Source of the DNA: Thalassospira sp. HJ
GTDB taxonomy: Bacteria > Pseudomonadota > Alphaproteobacteria > Rhodospirillales > Thalassospiraceae
Assembly: GCF_000948415.1 (NCBI RefSeq)
Contig: NZ_JYII01000012.1
Span: 124,001 to 188,000, forward strand
DNA length: 64,000 nt
Direction of reading: 5' to 3'
Shown here one piece after another: positions 25,934 to 35,674 of the stretch; position 1 is the stretch's first letter, and each line of letters opens with the position of its first letter. The notes under the pieces are model-generated. The model did no database searches. It had not been told where the DNA came from and saw only the letters and a list, made by a program, of their open reading frames with translations. A program made the position numbers and the translations under genes.

Positions 25934-27427
25934 ATGAAACAAAGGCAAAGGCTTAAGCATCGTATCGCGGATATCGTGATTTTCGGTGGGACCGGAGATC
26001 TGGCGTTACGCAAACTTTTTCCCGCTCTGTATGAAATGGAACGCACCGGGCGTTTCGATGATGAAACCCGTATCTTTGGCGCATCGCGCAGCGAACATAG
26101 CGACGAAGATTTCCGGGCCAAACTGCTCGAAGCCGGGAAGAAATTCATTCCCGAAGGCGAGTTTGACAAAGAAATCTGGGCGAAATTTGCCAGCCGCATC
26201 GCCTATGTACAGGTTTCTGCCGGCGATGAAAGCGGCTTCAAGGTTCTGCATGAAAAGCTGTCCGATCAGCCAGATCGTGACCGTGTCTATTATTTCTCGA
26301 CCAGTCCGTCACTGTTTGCCGACATGGCCTTTAACCTTAAAAAGGCCGGTCTGGTGACGCCAAACTCCCGCGTCGTGCTTGAAAAGCCGCTGGGCCACGA
26401 TCTTGAAAGCTGTCGTGAAATCAACGGCCAGATCGGGGAAGTGTTCGAAGAACGTCAGATTTTCCGTATCGACCACTATCTTGGCAAGGAAACGGTGCAG
26501 AACCTGATGATCCTGCGCTTTGCCAATGCGATGTTCGAACCGCTCTGGAACAGTGCGCATATCGATCATGTACAGATCACGGTCGGAGAGGAAGTCGGGG
26601 TTGAGGGCCGCTGGTCCTATTACGACGATGCAGGTGCCATGCGCGATATGGTGCAAAACCATATGCTGCAACTTCTCTGCCTTGTTGCGATGGAACCGCC
26701 CTATGTCCTTGATCAGGACGCCGTTCGTGATGAAAAGGTCAAGGTGCTCAAGGCCCTTCAACCGATCAACGATTCCAATATCGATAGCTCCACCGTCCGT
26801 GGACAGTACCGCAAGGGCGCTGTGGGTGGCAAGGAAGTGCCGGGCTATCTTGAGGAAGAAGGTGCCAATACCGACAGCACCACGGAAACCTTTGTCGCGA
26901 TCCGCGCAGAACTTGATAACTGGCGCTGGTCGGGCGTTCCGTTCTATTTGCGCACGGGCAAACGTTTGCCCAAGCGTCATTCGGAAATCGTCATCCAGTT
27001 CCGTGACGTCCCGCACCAGATTTTCCCGCTTGCAAAATCCATGACCAACTATCAGGCCAACAAGCTGGTCCTGCGCCTGCAGCCTGATGACGGTATCCAT
27101 CTTGTGCTCAATAACAAGAACCCGGGACCGGGGCTTGTGCGTTTGCGCCCGACGGCACTCAACCTGTCCTTTGCCGAGGCCTTTGGTGGCCGCAGCCCGG
27201 ATGCCTATGAGCGTCTGTTGCTTGATGCGATTGATGGCAACAACACGCTGTTTGTCCGTCGCGATGAACAGGATATTGCCTGGCAGTGGGTCGATGCCAT
27301 TCAGGAAGCGTGGCAGAACAATCATGTCACGCCCAAGGGATACACCGCCGGAACGTGGGGCCCGTCTGCTGCCATTGCATTGATCGAACGCGATGGTCGG
27401 ACCTGGAACGAAGAAGCCGGGTTCTAG
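25934..27427 (+). CDS. zwf: Glucose-6-phosphate 1-dehydrogenase
   Basis: A 497-residue G6PDH: NADP-binding GGTGDLALRKLFPAL at the N terminus, the active-site signature RIDHYLGKETVQN and a C-terminal GTWGPSAAIALIERDG. It oxidises glucose 6-phosphate to 6-phosphogluconolactone, entering the Entner-Doudoroff pathway. ATG at 25934 has AAGGG upstream and fits family length; the frame runs 13 codons further up. It is the first gene of the zwf-pgl-edd-glk-eda operon. Confidence 0.96.
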   Translation: MKQRQRLKHRIADIVIFGGTGDLALRKLFPALYEMERTGRFDDETRIFGASRSEHSDEDFRAKLLEAGKKFIPEGEFDKEIWAKFASRIAYVQVSAGDESGFKVLHEKLSDQPDRDRVYYFSTSPSLFADMAFNLKKAGLVTPNSRVVLEKPLGHDLESCREINGQIGEVFEERQIFRIDHYLGKETVQNLMILRFANAMFEPLWNSAHIDHVQITVGEEVGVEGRWSYYDDAGAMRDMVQNHMLQLLCLVAMEPPYVLDQDAVRDEKVKVLKALQPINDSNIDSSTVRGQYRKGAVGGKEVPGYLEEEGANTDSTTETFVAIRAELDNWRWSGVPFYLRTGKRLPKRHSEIVIQFRDVPHQIFPLAKSMTNYQANKLVLRLQPDDGIHLVLNNKNPGPGLVRLRPTALNLSFAEAFGGRSPDAYERLLLDAIDGNNTLFVRRDEQDIAWQWVDAIQEAWQNNHVTPKGYTAGTWGPSAAIALIERDGRTWNEEAGF

Positions 27428-27439
27428 AATTGCGCATTC

Positions 27440-27470
27440 CCGATGCTTGGTCGTTAGGACCGGGCATCGG
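27440..27470 (+). other. Nested stem-loop between zwf and pgl
   Basis: CCGATGC (27440-27446) pairs with GCATCGG (27464-27470), and GGTC/GACC continues the stem inside. No T tract follows. Probably an mRNA-stability or processing element that lets zwf be expressed apart from the rest. Confidence 0.5.
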
Positions 27471-27512
27471 ACTTGCACAACGACGCGATGACCCCAATTT
27501 CGGGAAGAAGAC

Positions 27513-28232
27513 ATGACAAACGAACGCACATTTAAAAGCGGCGATGAAATGCTTGCGGCAATGGTCAAGGAAACCGTTGATCGGCTGGAATTTGCCATCG
27601 CAACCCGCGGACATGCCAGCATGGCTGTTGCCGGCGGGCGCTTTCCCAAGCCGCTGTTTCAAACCCTTTCCCGGGCCCGTCTTGACTGGTCAAAAGTGAT
27701 TGTCACCCTGGGCGATGATCGCTGGGTCGGGCTTGATGATGATCAGTCCAATGAGAAGCTTGTGCGCGATAACCTGTTTATCAACGAAGCGCAGAATGCC
27801 CGCTTTGTCTCGCTGAAAACATCGGATACCAGCCCGGAAGACGCGGTCGAAACCGTAAGCGCACGTCTGCGCACGGAAATGCACTGGCCGCTTGATATCG
27901 TATTTCTGGGGATGGGGGATGACGGCCATACCGCATCGCTTTTCCCGTCCTCAACCCCCGAAGCCCTTGATAAGGGGCTTTATCCCAAGCATGGCGAACT
28001 GGTCGCCGCTGACCGCCCGACCGTATCCCCGGTCCCGCGCATCAGCATGACTTTGCCCGCCATCCTTAATGCCCGGTACATTGCAATTCATATTACCGGA
28101 CAGTCCAAATGGTCGACCTATGAAACCGCGAAAAACGGCACGGAAATCGAAGAGATGCCGGTTCGCGCAATCTTGCAACAGAACGATGTCCCCGTCGATC
28201 TGTGGTGGAGCGCCGAGAACCCGAAAGGCTGA
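27513..28232 (+). CDS. pgl: 6-phosphogluconolactonase
   Basis: A 239-residue DevB/SOL-type lactonase with the family motifs [33 protein letters not shown] and [15 protein letters not shown]. It hydrolyses 6-phosphogluconolactone to 6-phosphogluconate, second in the pathway and second in the operon. The edd ATG follows its stop by five bases. Confidence 0.95.
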   Translation: MTNERTFKSGDEMLAAMVKETVDRLEFAIATRGHASMAVAGGRFPKPLFQTLSRARLDWSKVIVTLGDDRWVGLDDDQSNEKLVRDNLFINEAQNARFVSLKTSDTSPEDAVETVSARLRTEMHWPLDIVFLGMGDDGHTASLFPSSTPEALDKGLYPKHGELVAADRPTVSPVPRISMTLPAILNARYIAIHITGQSKWSTYETAKNGTEIEEMPVRAILQQNDVPVDLWWSAENPKG

Positions 28233-28237
28233 ACCCC

Positions 28238-30070
28238 ATGAAACGTGAAATAGAACAGATTACAAAACGCATTATCGAGCGTTCCAAACCAACCCGCGAA
28301 GCATATCTTGCCAAGATCGAGGCAGCGGCATCTGACCGCCCGCACCGCTCTGCCCTGTCATGTGGCAACCTTGCCCATGCATCGGCGGGCTGTGGTGCGG
28401 CGGAAAAGGCGCGCATTAACGGCGAAGATGGTGCGAACCTCGGTATTGTGACGTCCTATAACGATATGCTTTCGGCCCATCAGCCGCTGGGCGTTTATCC
28501 CGACCGCATCAAAAAGGCCGTGTTTGAAGCCGGCGGCACCGCACAGGTTGCCGGTGGTGTTCCCGCCATGTGTGATGGTGTGACGCAAGGCCGTCCGGGC
28601 ATGGAACTGTCGCTGTTTTCGCGCGATGTGATTGCCATGTCCACAGCCGTATCGCTATCGCATGATGTGTTCGATGCCGCGCTTTATCTTGGCGTTTGCG
28701 ATAAAATCGTTCCGGGCCTTGTCATGGGGGCGCTTTCCTATGGTCATATCCCGGCGGTGTTTGTTCCGGCCGGTCCGATGCCATCGGGACTTCCGAACAA
28801 TGAAAAGGCCCGCATTCGTCAGCTTTATGCCCAAGGCAAGGTTGGCCGTAAGGAACTGCTCGAAGCCGAAACCGCGTCTTATCACAGCCCGGGTACCTGC
28901 ACCTTCTATGGGACTGCGAACTCAAACCAGATGCTGATGGAAGTCATGGGCTTGCATCTTCCGGGGGCGGCGTTCGTTAACCCGAACACCGATCTGCGTG
29001 ATGCCCTGACCGAAGAAGCTGCACGTCGCGCCATGCAGATCACCAAGCTTGGCAATGACTATCGCCCGATCGGCAAGATCCTTGATGAAAAGGCGTTTGT
29101 GAACGGCATTGTTGGCTTGCTCGCAACCGGTGGCTCAACCAACCACACCCTGCATTTGCCAGCCATGGCACGTGCGGCCGGGATCGAGCTTCGCTGGGAT
29201 GACTTCGATGAACTCTCGCGTCTCGTACCGCTTCTGTGCCGCGTTTATCCGAACGGGCAGGCCGATGTGAACCACTTCCATGCTGCAGGCGGCATGGGCT
29301 TTGTGATTTCCGATCTGCTCAAGAACGGTATTTTGCACCCGGATCTTGAAACGATTCATACCGGTGGCATGGCGGCCTATGGCACCGAGCCGTACCTCAA
29401 TGAAGGCAAACTGGCGTGGCGTGACGCGCCGGAAAACAGCCATGACGAGGAAATCCTGCGTCCGACCGAAAAGGCATTCAGTGCCGATGGCGGCCTTCGC
29501 ATGCTTTCGGGCAACCTTGGCCGCTCCGTGATCAAGGTTTCCGCTGTGAAGCCGGAAAACCGCGTGATCGAAGCCCCAGCGGCAGTGTTTACTTCCCAGG
29601 AAGAAATGATGCAGGCCTTCAAGGAAGGCAAACTGCATCGTGACGTCGTCTGCGTTGTCCGCTTCCAAGGCCCGAAAGCCAACGGCATGCCGGAACTGCA
29701 CAAACTGACCCCGCCGCTGGGTGTTTTGCAGGATCTTGGCTACAAGGTTGCCCTTGTCACGGATGGCCGTATGTCGGGTGCATCGGGCAAGGTCCCGGCC
29801 GCCATTCACGTCACACCCGAAGGCATGATGAACGGCCCGATCGCCAAAGTGCAGGATGGTGATATCATTCGTCTGGATGCCGAAACTGGTGAGCTGTTGT
29901 TGAACGTTACCGAGGCCGAACTGGCCAAGCGCGAGTTTGCGAGCTTTGATAACAAGGCCGAACATCAGGATGGCTTTGGCCGCGAGATGTTTGGTGTCTT
30001 CCGCGAACATGTTGGTCTGGCTGAGCTTGGTGCTTCTGCTGCCTTCCCGGGGGAGGCTGAAGTCGCGTAA
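28238..30070 (+). CDS. edd: 6-phosphogluconate dehydratase
   Basis: A 610-residue IlvD/Edd-family [4Fe-4S] dehydratase that turns 6-phosphogluconate into KDPG. Seen are [68 protein letters not shown] and the C-terminal [24 protein letters not shown] at 28238 is preferred over the upstream frame, which overlaps pgl by 31 bases. It ends TAATG, overlapping the glk start. Confidence 0.96.
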   Translation: MKREIEQITKRIIERSKPTREAYLAKIEAAASDRPHRSALSCGNLAHASAGCGAAEKARINGEDGANLGIVTSYNDMLSAHQPLGVYPDRIKKAVFEAGGTAQVAGGVPAMCDGVTQGRPGMELSLFSRDVIAMSTAVSLSHDVFDAALYLGVCDKIVPGLVMGALSYGHIPAVFVPAGPMPSGLPNNEKARIRQLYAQGKVGRKELLEAETASYHSPGTCTFYGTANSNQMLMEVMGLHLPGAAFVNPNTDLRDALTEEAARRAMQITKLGNDYRPIGKILDEKAFVNGIVGLLATGGSTNHTLHLPAMARAAGIELRWDDFDELSRLVPLLCRVYPNGQADVNHFHAAGGMGFVISDLLKNGILHPDLETIHTGGMAAYGTEPYLNEGKLAWRDAPENSHDEEILRPTEKAFSADGGLRMLSGNLGRSVIKVSAVKPENRVIEAPAAVFTSQEEMMQAFKEGKLHRDVVCVVRFQGPKANGMPELHKLTPPLGVLQDLGYKVALVTDGRMSGASGKVPAAIHVTPEGMMNGPIAKVQDGDIIRLDAETGELLLNVTEAELAKREFASFDNKAEHQDGFGREMFGVFREHVGLAELGASAAFPGEAEVA

Positions 30071-31008
30071 TGCAGCTGGTTGGTGATATTGGCGGGACCA
30101 ATGCCCGCTTTGCCTGGCTGGATGAGGCTGGCGATCCCTATACACCCATGACATTGCCGGTGCGTGACTATGCCACCATCGGCGATGCCATGCGCGATTT
30201 CATGGCGAAAACCGACTGCACGGATTTGCGTGAATTTGCCGTTGCCGTGGCATGTCCTGCCATGGCCGATACGGTCACGTTCACCAATAATCCGTGGGTG
30301 TTTTCCAAAGACGCCCTTAAGGCCGAATTCAATCTCGATCGGCTTGTGGTGGTCAATGACTTCACCGGCCTTGCCATGTCCGTGCCCTATCTTGGCGAAG
30401 AAGACCTGATCACGTTGTTTGATGGTCCGGGCCGTCCGGGTTTGCCATTGGCTGTGGTCGGGGCGGGCACGGGGCTTGGCGTTTCCGGGCTTTTGCCGCA
30501 CGAAGGCAAGTGGCTGCCGATCCAGGGCGAAGGCGGGCATGTCTCATTGCCCGCTGTCGATGATCTCGATTACGAGATCGTCAAGTTCCTGTCAGGTGAG
30601 CTGGACCGGGTGTCGGCCGAACGCGTGCTGTCGGGCATGGGAATTGAAAACCTGTATCGTGCGCTTGCCGCGATTGACGGGTTTGATGTCTCGCCCAAAT
30701 CCGCGGCCGAGGTGGTTGAAGGGGCACTTGTCGCCAACGATCCGCTCTGTTGCAAGGTGCTTGATCGGTTCTGCATGTTCCTTGGCGGTGTTGCCGGGGA
30801 TCTGGTGCTGACGCTTGGTGCCTTTGACGGGGTGTTTATTGGCGGCGGGATTGGTCCACGCATTACCGATTACATGAAGAAAAGCGCACTTAAGGAGCGC
30901 ATGATCGCCAAGGGGCGGTTCCGTGATTTGATGAATGATGTGCCGGTACGCCTGATGACGGCGAAATACCCGGCCCTGATCGGTTGCGCCAAGATTTTGA
31001 CGGCGTAA
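30070..31008 (+). CDS. glk: Glucokinase
   Basis: A 312-residue Glk of the bacterial hexokinase-type family: phosphate loop GDIGGTNARFAWLDE, catalytic region VVNDFTGLAMSVPYLGEEDL, GAGTGLGVSGLL, and E-G-GH in IQGEGGHVSLP. It makes glucose 6-phosphate for Zwf. The ATG overlaps the edd stop (TAATG), showing coupled translation. Confidence 0.95.
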   Translation: MQLVGDIGGTNARFAWLDEAGDPYTPMTLPVRDYATIGDAMRDFMAKTDCTDLREFAVAVACPAMADTVTFTNNPWVFSKDALKAEFNLDRLVVVNDFTGLAMSVPYLGEEDLITLFDGPGRPGLPLAVVGAGTGLGVSGLLPHEGKWLPIQGEGGHVSLPAVDDLDYEIVKFLSGELDRVSAERVLSGMGIENLYRALAAIDGFDVSPKSAAEVVEGALVANDPLCCKVLDRFCMFLGGVAGDLVLTLGAFDGVFIGGGIGPRITDYMKKSALKERMIAKGRFRDLMNDVPVRLMTAKYPALIGCAKILTA

Positions 31009-31029
31009 TCGAAACCTGGAGGAAAGTTA

Positions 31030-31671
31030 ATGAGCCTTTCATCGCGTGAAATTCTGTCCAAGGCACCGGTTGTTCCGGTTCTGGTGATCGAAGACGTCAA
31101 CGATGCCGTCCCGCTTGCCAAGGCGCTGGTTGCCGGTGGCCTGCCGGTGCTTGAAATCACCCTGCGCTCTGCCGCAGCTGAAGAAAGCATCAAACGCATC
31201 ATCGCCGAAGTGCCCGATGCCATTACCGGCGCCGGAACGGTCGTCAATGCCAAGCAGATGGAACGCATGGCCGAAATCGGTTGTGCATTTGCCGTGTCGC
31301 CGGGCCATACCGAAGGCCTGCTGAAAGCAGCCAAGGATACCGGATGTCCGCTGCTTCCGGGGGCAGGTACGCCGTCAGAAATCATGAACCTGATTGATCA
31401 TGGCTATGACATCCTGAAATTCTTCCCGGCTGAACAGCAGGGCGGGGTTTCGATGCTCAAAGCCATTTCCGGCCCGCTGCCGCAGGTATCGTTCTGCCCG
31501 ACCGGCGGTGTTTCGCTGTCTAACCTTGCCGACTATCTGGCCCTGCCAAACATCATCACCGTGGGCGGCTCCTGGGTAGCACCCAAGGATGCGGTTAAGG
31601 CCGGTGACTGGGCTACGATCACAAAGCTTGCACAGGAAGCGACCGACAAGGTCAAGGCGCTGCGTTCCTGA
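31030..31671 (+). CDS. eda: KDPG aldolase (2-dehydro-3-deoxyphosphogluconate aldolase)
   Basis: A 213-residue class I aldolase that splits KDPG into pyruvate and glyceraldehyde 3-phosphate. The Schiff-base lysine is in YDILKFFPAEQQGG and the catalytic Glu in PVLEITLRSAAAEE; GAGTVVNAKQMERM and PTGGVSLSNLADYL complete the barrel. GGAGG precedes the ATG. Last gene of the operon. Confidence 0.96.
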   Translation: MSLSSREILSKAPVVPVLVIEDVNDAVPLAKALVAGGLPVLEITLRSAAAEESIKRIIAEVPDAITGAGTVVNAKQMERMAEIGCAFAVSPGHTEGLLKAAKDTGCPLLPGAGTPSEIMNLIDHGYDILKFFPAEQQGGVSMLKAISGPLPQVSFCPTGGVSLSNLADYLALPNIITVGGSWVAPKDAVKAGDWATITKLAQEATDKVKALRS

Positions 31672-31705
31672 TCACTTCCCGATCACACGCCCAAAGCCCA
31701 GACAC

Positions 31706-31734
31706 AAAAAAGGGACTCGAAAGGGTCCCTTTTT
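31706..31734 (+). terminator. Intrinsic terminator of the zwf-eda operon
   Basis: AAAGGGAC pairs with GTCCCTTT and runs into further T residues. Confidence 0.9.
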
Positions 31735-31783
31735 CATCAGGGTAGTCCATGCGACTGTATCGGCGTCGCGGCCGGTTCAGTGC

Positions 31784-32017
31784 TTAGTCCTTGATACGGT
31801 CGACATACCAGGTCGAACCGTTGAACTTGCGCTGCAGACCGAGGTCGGCAAGTTCTGCGTGGCTAAGCGAATCCCAACCGTAGCTCGCGGCCTTATGGGC
31901 ACGTGACGGGCCGATCTTGCTTGCGATCTGGCCAAGAAGCGAACCGAACGGCATGCGTTTGGTGAACGGGTCGGTCGCGATGTTGAACTGCGGTGCAGCG
32001 GAAACCGTGTGTGCCAT
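31784..32017 (-). CDS. Small DUF1127-like protein (77 aa)
   Basis: The 77-residue protein starts at an ATG with AAAGGAGG. Its end, SLSHAELADLGLQR followed by WYVDRI, follows the DUF1127 pattern (L-x-x-H-x-L-x-D-I/L-G-L-x-R). DUF1127 proteins are short, basic and in some bacteria RNA-binding or phosphate- and carbon-related. It is divergent from the LysR gene at 32166, as the second DUF1127 gene is from the second LysR gene. Confidence 0.75.
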   Translation of the reverse strand: MAHTVSAAPQFNIATDPFTKRMPFGSLLGQIASKIGPSRAHKAASYGWDSLSHAELADLGLQRKFNGSTWYVDRIKD

Positions 32018-32112
32018 AATGGCCTCCTTTGATCTACGGTTGATTACCTTTCGATGGGCGGAAAATGTCATATGCGAAATAAAACGGGAACCACTTTGTT
32101 TTGCATAGTATC

Positions 32113-32126
32113 TGTGCAAAAATGCA
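32113..32126. promoter_or_regulatory. Candidate LysR site, shared with the second module
   Basis: TGTGCAAAAATGCA here and TGCGCAAAAATACA at 33550-33563 agree at 12 of 14 positions. Each sits between a DUF1127-type gene and its divergent LysR gene, so they may be the regulators' own operators. Confidence 0.45.
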
Positions 32127-32165
32127 CGGTGATTTTGACTGATTCCAAAGGATGAAATAACGCAT

Positions 32166-33035
32166 ATGAATTGGAACGATTTGCGCTACTTCCTTGTTCT
32201 TGCGGAAGAAAATAGCCTGTCTGGAGCCGCGCGACGTCTGCGTAAAGAGCATACCACCGTTGCAAGAAGGATTGAGGCTCTCGAGAGTGATCTTGGAACC
32301 AAACTTTTTGACCGGTTACCACGGGGCTGGCAGCTGACATCAGCGGGTCGAAATCTTGTTCCTGTGGCCGAACGAGTCGAAGAAGAAGCCCTGACATTCG
32401 AGCGACAGGCAAAGGGTGATGAAGCCGCCCACGGGGTCGTGCGTATTTCCGTTCCCCCTGTGGCGGGGCGAGTCTTGTTCGCGCCGCGTCTTGCCCGTCT
32501 GCTGAAGGCCCATCAGGGGCTGGAATTTGAAATCGTCGGCGCTGCCAATGTCGTCAACCTGGCCCGCCGCGAAGCCGATATTGCCGTGCGCATGATTACC
32601 CCGCGTGAACCCGGCCTGATTACCCGCAAACTGGTCGAACTTGGCGTCGGGCTTTATGGCGCGGTCGGCTATCAGGAACGCGTGCCTGAAATGTATTGGG
32701 AATTCTGCGGTTATGAAGACACCACCTATGGCGCGTCAAAGCGAGAATGGGTGCGAACAGTGCTTGATCGCGAATTGCCCTGCCGCTTCCGCGCCGATGA
32801 TACCGAAACTGTCCGTCAGTTCATTGCCGCTGGTCACGGAGTTGGTGTTTTGCCGCGCTATTTCGGCGATCAGGACGAGGAACTTGAGCTGATCCACGCC
32901 GATATCGATGGCCGCAGCCGCGAAAGTGTCTGGATGGTTGTCCATCCCGATATGCGCCGCTCGCCCGGTGTCCGCCTTGTGATGGATGCACTGGTCAAGG
33001 CCGCCGATAACATCGCCGAGGAATATCAAGTCTGA
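32166..33035 (+). CDS. LysR-type regulator, copy 1 of a duplicated pair
   Basis: A 289-residue LTTR with N-terminal HTH (MNWNDLRYFLVLAEENSLSGAARRL) and a C-terminal effector domain ending in MVVHPDMRRSPGVRLVMDAL. It is a clear paralogue of the 289-residue LysR at 33677: same length, same MNWNDLR start, GWxLTxAGxNLxPVAxRxEE and the same end. The likely target is the divergent small gene. Confidence 0.92.
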   Translation: MNWNDLRYFLVLAEENSLSGAARRLRKEHTTVARRIEALESDLGTKLFDRLPRGWQLTSAGRNLVPVAERVEEEALTFERQAKGDEAAHGVVRISVPPVAGRVLFAPRLARLLKAHQGLEFEIVGAANVVNLARREADIAVRMITPREPGLITRKLVELGVGLYGAVGYQERVPEMYWEFCGYEDTTYGASKREWVRTVLDRELPCRFRADDTETVRQFIAAGHGVGVLPRYFGDQDEELELIHADIDGRSRESVWMVVHPDMRRSPGVRLVMDALVKAADNIAEEYQV

Positions 33036-33056
33036 TCCAGTGTCCCAAAATGAACA

Positions 33057-33083
33057 AAAGGCCCCTGCACTGCAGGGGCCTTT
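33057..33083. terminator. Terminator after LysR copy 1
   Basis: AAAGGCCCCTGCA and TGCAGGGGCCTTT form a near-perfect hairpin; little T tract follows. Confidence 0.75.
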
Positions 33084-33221
33084 GTCTGCCTTAAGGGAGG
33101 AATTTACCAGCTTGGCAATAGTCATATTACCAAGCTGGTGGCATCAAAGCGTGTCGATTGCCAACGGCTCTGTTCAGGACCGGGCCGCTTTGATGTTCGG
33201 GGCAACGGTGTCGAGGAAAAC

Positions 33222-33500
33222 TCAATACCAGTCACGCGTTGCATATCCGTCGCGTGTGCGTTCAAGGCCGATGTCGCGTAGTTGATGTTCGTTAAGCCTA
33301 TGTAGGGCAACTCGTCCTTGATAACGCTTGTATGCGGCAATTAACGCATTGAAGATCGTCGGGATGATCGCACGGACGTCTACTGTGGTATGGTGGCGCG
33401 AGACAGGGGAGTGTGGGCTTCGTACCAACATCTCCGACGATGACTTGTTCGAAAGGCAACCAACGACGGGATGACATTCGAGATGGTTAGATACAGCCAT
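33222..33500 (-). CDS. DUF1127 domain protein (92 aa)
   Basis: The C-terminal half (AAYKRYQGRVALHRLNEHQLRDIGLERTRDGY) is a clear DUF1127 domain. The N-terminal 45 residues are unconserved and His-rich. AAGGAG precedes the ATG by eight bases. Divergent from LysR copy 2. Function not established; a small RNA-binding or stress role is known for some members. Confidence 0.85.
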   Translation of the reverse strand: MAVSNHLECHPVVGCLSNKSSSEMLVRSPHSPVSRHHTTVDVRAIIPTIFNALIAAYKRYQGRVALHRLNEHQLRDIGLERTRDGYATRDWY

Positions 33501-33676
33501 TTTGATGCTCCTTGTTCGTGTGGGCTCTGTGATGTCGACAAGGTTGGCATGCGCAAAAATACAAATTAATTCCGATAATCTGCGCTACAGTTGTGCAGAT
33601 TTGCGCAATGGTCGAACATTGTTTTCGGCGTTACGCAGGTGGTCGAATGTGTGCAAACCGTGCCGGGATCGGATTG

Positions 33677-34546
33677 ATGAACTGGAATGATCTGCGTTTC
33701 TTTGTTGCCGGGGCAAAGGAGGGAACCTTGTCTGGCGCGGCAAGATGCCTTGGCAAGGATCACACAACGGTTTCGCGCCGGATCGAGGCACTTGAAGCAG
33801 ATCTTGGCGCACATCTGTTTGATCGTCTGGCCACGGGCTGGAAACTTACAGATGCTGGCGAAAACCTTATGCCCGTCGCCTTGCGGATCGAAGAAGATGT
33901 TCTGGTGTTCGAACGGCAGGCGCGTGGGGATGAGACCGCTCATGGGGTCGTCAAGATCGCGGTCCCGCCTGCTGCTGGGAGGTTGCTGTTTGCCCCGCGT
34001 CTGGCAGAGTTGCTGCGTGATCAGAAGAACCTTGAATATGAAATTCTGGGATCAAGCGTTGTCGCCAATCTGGCGCGGCGTGAGGCGGATGTAGCTGTGC
34101 GCATGGTGCGTCCTGATCAGAGCGGTTTGATCGTCAGGAAGCTGATTGACTTGCGCTATGCAGTTTATGCCGCAAAGGGTTACACCGCGCGCGTCCCAAA
34201 GGAAAACTGGGAGTTCTGCGCTGATGGTCGAAACACCTTTGGCGACTATCAGCAAGGTTGGGTTTGGGATACGCTCGAACAGAAACTGCCCATGCGGGTA
34301 AAAGCTGACGACACCCAGACCGTTCAGGCCTTTGTTGCCGCAGGCCACGGACTGGGTTTGCTGCCGCGTTATATGGCCGATGAGGATGACCGGTTGGAAG
34401 TGGTTGCCGATGATAGCCTGGCCGAACTCAGCAAGCCCGTGTGGCTTGTGGTCCATCCGGATATGCGGCGCTCGCCCGGGGTGCGGATGGTGATGGATGC
34501 CTTGATCAAGGCAACAGACAGCATTCCGGCGGCCTATAAATCCTGA
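33677..34546 (+). CDS. LysR-type regulator, copy 2 of a duplicated pair
   Basis: A 289-residue LTTR. The ATG at 33677 is chosen because it gives the same MNWNDLRFF start and total length as copy 1; the frame is open another 28 codons upstream. HTH region GAKEGTLSGAARCLGKDHTTVSRRIEALEADLG. Its stop codon abuts the stop of the converging NicO gene with no gap. It probably regulates the divergent DUF1127 gene. Confidence 0.92.
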   Translation: MNWNDLRFFVAGAKEGTLSGAARCLGKDHTTVSRRIEALEADLGAHLFDRLATGWKLTDAGENLMPVALRIEEDVLVFERQARGDETAHGVVKIAVPPAAGRLLFAPRLAELLRDQKNLEYEILGSSVVANLARREADVAVRMVRPDQSGLIVRKLIDLRYAVYAAKGYTARVPKENWEFCADGRNTFGDYQQGWVWDTLEQKLPMRVKADDTQTVQAFVAAGHGLGLLPRYMADEDDRLEVVADDSLAELSKPVWLVVHPDMRRSPGVRMVMDALIKATDSIPAAYKS

Positions 34547-35674
34547 TTATAGCCAGCCTAGTTGTCGGGCAGATGCTAGCAACAGCATCACACCAAACAG
34601 CGTAATGATCGCAGCCCCGGTAAAACCGACCGCGCGGCGAATGATACCCGATGATGTTTCAGACAGGCTGAACAGATGCTGCGTGCCGGTACGAATACCA
34701 ATCGCGGCCAGCCCGATCAGGCTGATGGTAATCGCCACACCCAGTGCCATGGCAAAGGCAGCCCCGATCCCGATCAGGAACATGCCATTGGCCAACGTAA
34801 ACAGCAGCACCAGGATCGATCCAGTACAGGGTCGCAAACCAGCAACAATACCGGTCGAGATCATCTGCCAGTTCGATTGAACGGCAGGGGCATGATCATG
34901 GTGGTCGTGATGATGCCCGTCATGATGATCATGGTCATGTCCATGCGCATGGACGTGTTCGTGGTGATGATGGTAATGCGCACCCGGCCCATGGTGATCA
35001 CAACAGTCATCCCGGCCCTGCAGGATACGAAGCGCCATGACAGCACCCAGCACCGCAATCAGGGCATATGATACCGCCTCCATGATCAGGCCGTTCTTGG
35101 TCACAGCCGCCGGGCCAAGATTAAGGATCAGGGTCAGACCGCCGACCATGATGATGGCGGATACGGCTTGAACAGTGGCAATCAGGCTTCCCATCGCCAC
35201 ACCCTGTTTCCACCCGGCATCGCGTGACAGGAAATAGGTGGTGGTGATCATCTTGCCATGACCGGGACCGGCCGCGTGGAAAACGCCATAACCAAAGGAC
35301 AGCGCAATAATCACAAGTCCCGGCCAAAAGCTGTCGCCGTGCTTGGCTTCACGCAGAGTGGCTGTGATTTCACGGTTAAGCTTGGTCTGAATGATGACGG
35401 TCTGGCCGATAAGATCGGAAAGCCAGTCGGGCATGGCAATCAGGCTGTCTTCATCGCCATTGGCTTCCGGGGCGGGCGCAGGTGCGCTTTCGGAACTGTC
35501 TGCTGCCCCGCGCCCCAGAAGGTTTGAGGATTGTGCTGCTGCCGGATTACTCGACGAGAACGAAATCGCCAGGAGCAAGGCCGCGAGAACTGCTGTTATC
35601 TGCCACCTTGGCCGCGCAAATAACATCGGCACGGACCGGAGCGACAAGGTCAAAATAGATGCGGTTCTTTTCAT
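34547..35674 (-). CDS. NicO-family nickel/cobalt (divalent metal) permease
   Basis: A 375-residue membrane protein with a signal-like start and six or more helices. The first loop has HAAGPGHGKMITTTYFL and a cytoplasmic His/Asp-rich stretch (about residues 225-268) that looks like a metal buffer; GLRPCTGSILVLLFTLANG is typical of the NicO/RcnA group. In the common DUF1007-NicO pairing it is thought to move Zn, Ni or Co. The start overlaps the DUF1007 gene by 128 bases; a later in-frame ATG at 35626 is possible. It is last in the znuA-DUF1007-nicO operon. Confidence 0.85.
   Translation of the reverse strand: MKRTASILTLSLRSVPMLFARPRWQITAVLAALLLAISFSSSNPAAAQSSNLLGRGAADSSESAPAPAPEANGDEDSLIAMPDWLSDLIGQTVIIQTKLNREITATLREAKHGDSFWPGLVIIALSFGYGVFHAAGPGHGKMITTTYFLSRDAGWKQGVAMGSLIATVQAVSAIIMVGGLTLILNLGPAAVTKNGLIMEAVSYALIAVLGAVMALRILQGRDDCCDHHGPGAHYHHHHEHVHAHGHDHDHHDGHHHDHHDHAPAVQSNWQMISTGIVAGLRPCTGSILVLLFTLANGMFLIGIGAAFAMALGVAITISLIGLAAIGIRTGTQHLFSLSETSSGIIRRAVGFTGAAIITLFGVMLLLASARQLGWL

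Noticed and set aside
25676-25960. 94-codon minus-strand frame upstream of zwf
   Set aside because: It covers the zwf start and its leader, has no ribosome binding site and no protein-like pattern.
26309-27649. 446-codon open frame antisense to zwf
   Set aside because: Shadow of a strongly conserved gene: it follows zwf codon bias, has no ribosome binding site and an implausible composition.
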